Shown piece after piece: positions 55,885 to 64,000 of a stretch of DNA of 64,000 bases. This DNA comes from Adiantum capillus-veneris (lineage: Eukaryota > Streptophyta > Polypodiopsida > Polypodiales > Pteridaceae), in the NCBI GenBank assembly GCA_014529385.2, contig CM043943.1, forward strand, positions 100,066,355 to 100,130,354, in the 5' to 3' direction. The position numbers and the translations under genes are program-made. Position 1 is the first letter of the stretch. Every line of letters starts with the position of its first letter. The notes under the pieces are model-generated. The model was not told the DNA's origin. It saw only the letters and a program-made list of their open reading frames with translations, and made no database searches.

Positions 55885-57726
55885 TTAGGCTCACCACATA
55901 GATTGACCATGGCAAATCGCTAGGCTCAATTTTCTACTTTTGAAGGTGAATTGCCCATAGCATGTATTTTATTGCTCCATCTGGAAAATCTATTTTCTTT
56001 GTTCCACGCTTCAAACTAGATATGAGACATTCCTCGCATAGCATTAAAAGTGTTTTATAAACAACATCATTGATATTATACATTTTGACCACCTCCTCCC
56101 AGTCTTTACATGGTGAAGACTCATTCAAATTGTTGAAGCCTTCAAGAAGTGCATCTTGAATCAATTTGTCTTGCTTCAACTGCTTGATTCAATCATACAT
56201 GTTAGTTGCATCACCATCCTTTGCACTCTTTGACAGTAAAATCTTCTCATCTGTAATCTCTTCTTGAATAGTCTTTACCTCTGATTCCTCAAGGTATCTA
56301 AATACAGTTGTTGGGGGTTTCTTATTCTCCTCTTCTAGCCTTTCAATGATTCCAGCAGTCATAAATTGGATCAGAGTACGTGACCACGTGTGCCTGTTTA
56401 GCAATCCAACTTACTGCTACGCTCATTCTTGCCAATCGAAGAAAAGCTTAAAAAGAAATATAGAAATAATTAAACTATTGAGCAAGATTTGTTAATTAAA
56501 GACTATCAAAAAGACAAAGAAAATAACTTACACTCCATCCGGCACGAGATGCATGTCCGTCTACAATTCCACGTGTTGCCTTTGGTGGTCGTACTGAGAA
56601 GATCCATTGGCTTCGTAAATGTCTCAATATTTGGCTGTAAGGTTGCTTGACATACAATACTTGAGCCTCCTCATTTGCAATGGCAGATATAGCAGTTGCA
56701 ACAAATGGAGGAGCATTCACAACAATGCGAGCCTTTCTAAATTTATACACGCCAATCAGTCTTTCAAATATCTCTTTGTTGTTTTGTCCATTGTGAAGCA
56801 AAACTTTTTGCAGCATAGATTGAATGATGCCCATCAAGAATCCAATAATGATAATCTTTAATTTTTTTCTCTTCTACCTCTTCTACTGCCAAAGGAGTCC
56901 CCTTCTTTGAATTTGCATTTCAAACATGTATCAAACATGCACATGCTACAGGCTTGGTTGTACTCCGTGAAAATCCAAATAACACACTTTCAACGTGTTG
57001 TTTACCCATAATACGTGCATTATAGTGACTAGGAGCAAGCCAAAAATTTTGAATAGGGATATCAAATTCCCTATACTGGAAAGAAAAATAGTTTATGTAC
57101 TTATTCATTCCACCTGTATCTTTTTCTTGTCCTTTCATGGCCTCAGCTTCTAAAACATCTAGATCCACAATTCTCATCTTTGACATTGAACCTTCTGTTG
57201 ATGAGGATGCCAAAGCTGCCTTGTCTACATCCAAAATGGAACTAGTTCACTTAGCTGCTACTTTTTGCACTTTTTCTTGCTTGTTTGTGGATGGTGGTCG
57301 TGAAGATTTCACCTTTTTTCATTGTAGTGTGGCAATGATGGAGCTTTGAAGTTGATCTATTGTGATATTTGGATTGGATTCTGCAAACTTCCATCCTCGA
57401 GAGAACATTGTCTCTTCTTTGTTTCTAGACATGCGCTCCAATGCGTATGCTCCTAGAGATAGTTGAAATTCTAGATTCATTGGAACTAGAATGTCAATGC
57501 ATTCCACCTTCAGATGACTATCAACTACAGAGACAGATGCTTCCACAACTTGTCCAACATCTTCAAACAAGTTGTCATTCTCCTTTTTGACAATAAATAG
57601 ATGCACCTTATGAAATTGTGCACCCTCTATACCATGTATGTCCAAATACCATTTCCTAAGATCATTGCAAGTATAGTCAACTGAGACAGCAACCCTTGCA
57701 ACCTGTGTTTTTGGAGCCATCTTTCC
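55885..57726 (-). pseudogene. 5' part of broken gene with ParB-like DGHHS segment
   Basis: An acceptor-like TTTTTGTTTCAG precedes GAAAGATGG, so translation may start at 57720 (MAPKTQVARVAVSVDYTCND). In-frame TGA codons lie at 57319, 57247, 56920 and 56189. Blocks in order: FHKVHLFIVKKENDNLFEDV; FSFQYREFDIPIQNFWLAPS then HYNARIMGKQHVESVL (57060-56960); DYHYWILDGHHSIYAAKSF (about 56860-56805); a frameshift; VYKFRKARIVVNAPPF, YVKQPYSQILRHLRSQW, PPKATRGIVDGHASRAGW; an intron (GT at about 56529); RHTWSRTLIQFMTAGIIERL; and a helical part to 55934. The I-P-x-x-N-x-x-NAR plus LDGHHS pattern resembles a ParB/DGQHR-type fold. A retroelement follows at 55884 and the gene resumes at 53424. The function is unknown. 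Confidence 0.5.
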
Positions 57727-57794
57727 TGAAACAAAAAAAAACCAAATGTTATTTTAGCATATACTTCTTTGTAATGGATTAAGTTTGTGTGAAT

Positions 57795-60700
57795 ACAAGG
57801 TCCACCACTTGTTCAAGCTAGATCTAACCAAGTATACATAGTGATCTTTTAAGCTAGTAAGCTAAGGGAAGAGAAGCAAGGTCCACCACTTGTCCAACCT
57901 CATCTCTAGACAACATGGAGAGATTCAAGGTCTACTAATTGTCTAATATAGGCATGGAGAAATGATAGATGGTTGAACACTTGTCCAACCTATCATCTCT
58001 AGTAAAGTGGGAGGTATGGCCTTAAGATTCATCATGTAGCCAACATATACAATATTATATTATGAAGACTTGCAAAGCAAAGCTCCACCACTTATCCAAG
58101 CTAGTTCCAAAATCAACATGGAGAGAAGCAAGCTCCACCATTTATCCAAGCTCAGCTCCATTGAGGCTCCATTGAAACATGGAAAACCTATTATCACTAG
58201 TAGCATGAGTGGTTTTTCTCAAGATTCACCATTTTTCCACTCTTTGTCATTAATATAAGAAGAATTTGATGTTAAGTTCCACCACTTGTCCAACCTATAA
58301 GGTTATATCCTAAATGGTATTATTTCTTACCACTTGGAATGCCCATGATATGTTTTACATGGGAATTTTGTTCCAAGGTCCACGACTTTTCCAAGCTAAC
58401 TCTATTGAAACATAGAGAGAAGCAAAGATCCACCACTTGTCCAAGCTAGGCTCCATTAAAACATGGAGAGAAGAATGCTCCACTATTTTTCCAAGAGAGG
58501 CTTCATTGAAACATGGAGAGAACCAAGCTACACCATGTCTCCAAGATGCTAGGCTCCACTGAAATACCTTAAACCCACGATCCTTTGTACATGGGGGTTT
58601 AAATTCAAGGTCCAACAATTGCCCAACCTATTATTCCTAGTAGCATGAGTGGTTTGATCTCAATATTCATTCCACTCTATGTTATTATATTGAGAATATT
58701 TGGGTGTTAAGGTCCACCACTTGTCCAACCTATAAGGCTATATCTTAAATGGTATTGTTTCTCACCAATTGGAGTGTCCATGATATGTTTAACATGGGGG
58801 TTTGGTTCCAAGGTCCACCACTTGTCCAAGCTAACTCTATTGAAACATACACAAAAGAAAACGTCCACAACTTGTCCAAGCTAGGCTCCATTGAAACATG
58901 GAGAGAAGGATGCTTCACCATTTCTCAAAGATAGGCTCCCTTGAAACATGGAATAAAGAAAACTCCACCATGTCTCCAAGATGCTAGGCCCAATTAAAAT
59001 ACCCTAAACACAGGATATCTTTATCACCACTTGTCCAATCTATTATCCCTAGTAGAATGAGTGGTTTGGTTTCAAGATTCACCACTTGTCAACTCTATGT
59101 CATTACATTAAGAATTGGGTGTTAAAGTCCACCACTTGTACAACCTATAAGGTTATCTAAAATGGTATTCTTTCTCACCACTTGGATTTCCCATGATATG
59201 TTTTAAATGGGGATCTAGTTCCAAGGTCCACCACTTGTCCAAGCTAAATCTATTGAAATATACAGAGAAGCAAAGGTCCACCACTTGTCCACTTTATGTC
59301 ATTATATTAAGAAGAATTGGGTGTTGAGGTCCACCACTTTTCCAACCGATAATGTTATATCCTAAATGGTATTCTTTCTCACCACTTAGAATTCCCGTGA
59401 TATGTTTTACAAGTGGGTTTTGTTCCAAGGTCCACCACTTGTCGAAGCTAGGATCCATTGAAACATAGAGACAAGGATGCTCCACCATGTCTCCAAGATG
59501 CTACACTCCATTGAAATACCTTAAACTCATGATATTTTGTACATGGGGGGTTTAAATTCAAGGTCCACCACTTGTCCAACCTATTATCTCTAGTAACATG
59601 AGTGGATTGGTCTCAAGACTCACTAAGAGCACTCTATGTCATTATATTAAGAAGATCTGGGTGTTAAGCTGCACCACTTGTCCAACCTATAAGGCTATAT
59701 TATCCTAGATGGTATTTTTTCTTACCACTTGAAAACCCACGAAATTTTTTACATGGGGGATTTAGATTCAAGGTCCACCACTTGTCCAACCTATTACATC
59801 TAGTATCATGACTGGTTTGGTCTCAAGATTCACCACTTTTCCACTCTGTCATTATATTAAGAAGATCTGGGTGTTAAGGTCCACCACTTTTCCAACCTAT
59901 AAGGCTATATCTTAAATGGTATCCTTTATCACAACCCGGAATTCCATGATAGGTTATACATAGGGGTTTGGTTCCAAGGTCCACCACTTCTCCAAGCTAA
60001 CTCTATTGAAACATAGAGAGAAGCAAAGCTCCACCACTTGTCCAACCTATTACATCTAGTATCATGACTGGTTTGGTCTCAAGATTCACCACTTTTCCAC
60101 TCTATCATTATATTAAGAAGATCAGGGTGTTAAGGTCCACCTCTTTTCCAACCTATAAGGCTATATCTTAAATGGTATCCTTTATCACAACCCGGAATTC
60201 CATGATAGGTTATACATGGGGGTTTGGTTCCAAGGTCCACCACTTCTCCAAGGTAACTCTATTGAAACATAGAGAGAAGCAAAGCTCCACCACTTGTCCA
60301 AGCTAGGGTCCATTGAAACATGGAGAGAAGGATGCTCCAGCATTTGTCCAAGATAGGATCCATTGAAACATGAAGAGAAGCAAGCTGCACCATGTCTCCA
60401 AGATACTAGGCTCCATTGAAATACCTTAAACCCACGATATTTGGTACATGGGGGGTTTACATTCAAGGTCCACCACTTGTCCAACCTATTATTATCGCTA
60501 GTAGCATGAGTGGTTTGGTCTCAAGATTCACCACTTTTCCACTCTATGTCATTATATTAAGAATGTCTGGGTGTTAAGGTTCACCACTTGTCCAACCTAG
60601 AAGGCTATATCTTAAAGGGTATTCTTTCTCACCACTTGGAATGACCATGATAGGTTTTATATGGGTTTTTAGTTCCAAGGTCCACCACTTGTCCAAGCTA

Positions 60701-61825
60701 ACTCTATTGAAACATAGAGAGAAGCAAAGGTCCACCACTTGTCCAAGCTAGGGTCCATTGAAACAAGGAGAGAAGGATGCTCCACCTTTTGTCCAAGATA
60801 GGCTCCATTAAACATGAAGAGAAGGAAGTTTCACCATGTCTCCAAGATGGTAGCCTCCATCGAAATACCTTAAAACCATGATATTTTGTACATGGGGGGT
60901 TTACATTCAAGGTCCACCACTTGTACAACCTATTATCCCTAGTAGCATGAGTGGTTTGGTCTCAAGATTCATCACTTTTCCACTCTATGTCATTATATTA
61001 AGAAGATCTGGGTGTTAAGGTCCACCACTTGTCCAACCTATAAGGCCGTATCTTAAATGGTATTCTTTCCCACCACTTGGCATGCACATGATATGTTTTA
61101 CATAAGGGTTTGGTTCCAAGTTCCACCACTTGTCCAAGCTAACTCCATTGAAACATAGAGCGAAGCAAAGGTCCACCACTTGCCCAATCTACGGTGTATA
61201 GAAACATGGAGAAAAGGATGCTCCACCATTTTTTCAAGATAGGTTCCATTGAAACATGAAGAGAAGCAAGCTGCGCCATGTCTCCAAGAAGCTAAGCTCC
61301 ATTGAAATACCTTAAACCCATGATATTTTGTACATGGGGGGTTTACATTCAAGGTCTACCACTTGTCCAAACTATTATCCCTAGTAGCATGAGTGGTTTG
61401 GTCTCAAGATTCATCACATTTTCACTCTATGTCATTATATTTAGAAGATCTGGTTGTTAAGGTCCACCACTTATCCAACCTATAAGGCTATATCTTAAAG
61501 GGTATTATTTCTAACCACTTGGAATGACAATGATGGGTTTTACATGGGGGTTCGGTTCCAAGGTCCACATCTTGTCCAAGCTAACTCTATTGAAACATAG
61601 AGAGAAGCAAAGGTCCACCACTTATCCAAGATAGGCTCCATTGAAACATGAAGAGAAGCAAGCTGCACCATGTCTTCGAGATGGTAGGCTCCATTGAAAT
61701 ACCTTAAACCCATGATATTTTGCACATGGGGGGTTTAAATTCAAGGTCCACTGCTTGTCCAACCTATTATTCCTAGTAGCATGAGTGGTTTGGTCTCAAC
61801 ATTCACCACTTTTCAACTCTATGTC
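57795..61825 (-). repeat. Minisatellite array with ~440-bp higher-order repeat, reverse orientation
   Basis: The reverse complement of the left arrays. Landmark GGTTCCAAGGTCCACC recurs near 58371, 58807, 59220, 59416, 59970, 60229, 60671, 61112 and 61553, with about 440-bp spacing in the last four. Each higher-order unit contains six to eight TCCACCACTTGTCCAA cores. It lies directly 5' of the ParB-like gene, separated by an acceptor-like site, so it may occupy that gene's first intron or promoter. Open frames such as 60185-60484 are repeat artefacts. Confidence 0.9.
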
Positions 61826-62681
61826 TGCTACAGTCGGAAGCGTAGAGCGCCCTCCAAAATATTCAAAATAGCACATAGCAAGACATAAATGAATAAATCT
61901 ATGTACCTGTCGACTCGCATAAATCCATAATAGAGCACAATACGAACAGAGAGAGAAAAAGAGCGAGAGAGATTGAGAGAGAACATGTAGACGCACCTCC
62001 TAGAGCGGAGTGCTATGCCGGCACGGCAAGAGAGAAGAGAGGAGAGATGAGGAGAGCAACGCATACACTGGGTGCAATATCCCCCAGTGCAAGAGTGACC
62101 ATTTCCCTCTTGCACGTATTTCATTTATGGATTTCTTCAATGGTCAATGTGAGTACAAACTGGCCGGTCGGTCATAAATGGCCAAAGCTCATAAAACAGC
62201 ACTTGAATAATAAATTATAAAATATAATATCCTTTCACATAACCCTTAGCCTTTTCCATCAGGTGCATTAAACAATAAAATATCAATTCCATAACATACC
62301 TCTCCCTTGGAAAGCAACTGTCCTCAGTTGCGAAGATAAAAATCTGCAAACAATACTTGTCAAAAACAGTGATTAGTATGTTGTGTCAAAAACATCACAT
62401 AATAAAAGAAAAATTTATGAAACTAAACAACATTATCTTATGCCTGCCATCATCCACGTACTACCTATTCTAGTGTCCCATATCACTAGAATAAGCAGTA
62501 TATATCATACCCTGATGAATCAGGATATCATTGGTCACACTCATCATTGTATAAATCAATTCTCATCAATCTCAAAGTTCACTTCCATAAATACTGTCGC
62601 AACAGAAAATCAACATATACCAATTTCAAATCCTGTTCCAAATCCAAATCCAAAATATCTTTCATTTTCTATACCCGGGTA
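61826..62681. other. No gene recognised; short GA-rich block
   Basis: The array stops at about 61825. A GA-rich stretch (61940-62060) and a duplicated phrase around CACTGGGTGCAATATCCCCC (inverted GGGTGCAATATCCCCCAGTGC) at 62067-62092 are the only structures seen. Confidence 0.5.
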
Positions 62682-62732
62682 ACAAAATCATACCAGTTGC
62701 AGTGGTGGCTAGCCACTGCAGCATGATTTTGT
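62682..62732. repeat. Strong hairpin
   Basis: Outer arms ACAAAATCAT (62682-62691) and ATGATTTTGT (62723-62732) are perfect complements. Inner arms TGCAGTGG (62698-62705) and CCACTGCA (62713-62720) close on a 7-base loop. It may be a cruciform or a terminator-like RNA hairpin; its role is unknown. Confidence 0.75.
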
Positions 62733-62742
62733 GATTGGTGTT

Positions 62743-62935
62743 GCCTAAATCGGCGAATCTACACCAATAAGACGTGCTGCCTAATCGGCGAATCTACACT
62801 AATGTTGCCTAAATCGGCGAATCTGCATTTTGTATAAGTTTAAAAATCATGAATCTGTAATTTATCAATGTGCTGCCTAAATCGACGGATCTGCACCAAG
62901 ATGAGTATCTACACATTGCCTAAATCGGCGAATTT
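62743..62935. repeat. Five copies of GCCTAAATCGGCGAATCT
   Basis: Copies start at 62743, 62779, 62807, 62875 and 62918, mostly followed by ACAC or GCA. Spacing is irregular (36, 28, 68 and 43 bp) and the intervening sequence partly repeats (CACCAATAAGACGTGCT). It begins 11 bases after the hairpin at 62682-62732. Confidence 0.75.
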
Positions 62936-64000
62936 GTGTGTCCATGAACAATGGACTAGGCTACGCATAAAAATATAACATTTATGACATGTGTGAGATC
63001 AATTTGGAGCATGTTTGAGGAGGAGGGTACTTACAAATTGTTGTTTATGAATCCAAATTATCTTACTTGATGTGAGTAGCTATAGAGATTAATGACAAAT
63101 CATGTCAACCAAAATTTCATTCAATGTAAGTAGGAGCCAAGATGTGAGAAGTGTTTGATTTCATAGTGTATAGAACAATTCACACAAACAAAATATGAAC
63201 AGAGTGGTGATGTATTCGATGGACATACCTGGAGGGTATGAAAATGTATGTACCTGTGTGTGCATGTAGAGAGAGCTGCGTTGTCTTTTTTGAATGGAAT
63301 TAGTAAACACATCAAGGCATACTATGACACAATCTTGTATGAGAGAATCAGTATACTCAACCAAGTAGTAATGTATAGATTAGTTTAGATATTTGATTGA
63401 TAACAAGCAAGGAAGGTATCAGAGAATCTAATAGAACATGGCTAGTATATTATCATTCCAGATTCTTAAAATAAATTTTCAAAATATAACAATGAGATGA
63501 CGTATATGTTTGCCTCATATTATGGTCTACAACGGTTGGTGTGAATCTTAGATAATAAAAAAGTTAGAAAAATGAAGACCATTATCAAAATCATTTGGTT
63601 AAGTTTAGTCAAGACAGAGAGTGGTATTTTTTGTGAAGTTGTGGTAAACCTAAGAAAGATAATGGTGTTTTCCATTGCTACGGTAAACAACCAACAAAAG
63701 ATAACAATGAGCCATTTGAAGAGGACAAAATCAAGAAATGTTCACAATTTTATAAGTGCAATAAATTGTAAGCCCTATAAATGAGTTTATGACAGTTGAC
63801 AACCTCGGTAGATGGAAGGAGGCACAAAAAGATCATGCTGCATACTCATTGGGGGGAAAAAAAATCATGGAAATTGTTCCATAAGAAGTCACAAATCATA
63901 AGTAAAATGACTATGTAAAAGATCAATAAGAGCCTAATACTAGCTATCAAAGAGAGTGCATGGTTGAATTATTTTTTTTGATCAATACACATTAATATTG
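62936..64000. other. No gene recognised
   Basis: AT-rich sequence with no repeat, domain or element end that I can support; several short frames show no familiar motif. Confidence 0.5.

Noticed and set aside
45801-57726. Giant-virus insertion carrying phosphatase, SET and methyltransferase genes
   Set aside because: The exons have spliceosomal introns, are interleaved with plant minisatellite, and no viral hallmark gene is visible. A plant gene cluster explains it better, though transfer in the distant past is not excluded.
58355-61725. Minus-strand frames with KWWTLNVNPPCTKYHG repeats
   Set aside because: Same minisatellite in the other orientation; there are no start context, introns or domain.
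62743-62935. CRISPR-like array
   Set aside because: The repeat is only 17-18 bp, spacing is irregular (28-68 bp), spacers resemble each other, and the DNA is plant nuclear.

Overview
The window looks like nuclear DNA of a land plant with a large, transposon-rich genome. The clues are LTR retrotransposons, a CACTA (En/Spm) DNA transposon with TNPD- and TNPA-like genes, GT-AG introns, captured heavy-metal-associated (HMA) gene fragments and long CT/GT microsatellites. A seedless plant such as a fern or lycophyte is my guess, because the Ty3 integrase and reverse transcriptase do not look like common angiosperm clades. No gene in the window reads as intact: every recognisable one carries stops, frameshifts or insertions. 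No rRNA, tRNA or CRISPR array was seen.

Region 1 (1-15187) is a truncated CACTA derivative, copy A. A 10.3 kb Ty3/gypsy element (363-10705) sits in the last intron of its TNPA gene, and that element carries a 288-bp MITE. Copy A also holds a large foldback, an HMA exon fragment and a second, diverged TNPA-like pseudogene.

Region 2 (15188-25287) holds eroded LTR-retroelement sequence: a 3.0 kb minus-strand LTR with primer-binding site, a repeat-rich leader containing a 24-bp perfect palindrome, a degenerate gag, and LTR remnants of the same family on the other strand.

Region 3 (26047-61825) is dominated by a dispersed minisatellite whose core is TCCACCACTTGTCCAAGCTA, arranged in a higher-order repeat of about 440 bp. 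The two left arrays and the two right arrays run in opposite orientations. An end-to-end CACTA element, copy B (31937-44270, TSD CCC), split the left array. Copy B contains a 4.66 kb internal tandem duplication of most of its TNPD gene and captured HMA fragments. Among the arrays lie two FCP1/NIF-phosphatase-like pseudogenes, a SET-like pseudogene with a triplicated 490-bp 5' part, and a broken multi-exon gene (52720-57726). That last gene has a ParB-like DGHHS segment and a C-terminal part resembling a DNA methyltransferase; a 2.46 kb non-autonomous LTR element with 142-bp LTRs interrupts it.

Region 4 (61826-64000) has no recognisable gene, but has a strong hairpin and a five-unit repeat.

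Two processes recur. Many premature stops are TGA or TAG where CGA or CAG is expected, and two aligned copies inside the window show CGA against TGA directly. Rearrangement junctions in the CACTA copies fall in CT or GT microsatellites.
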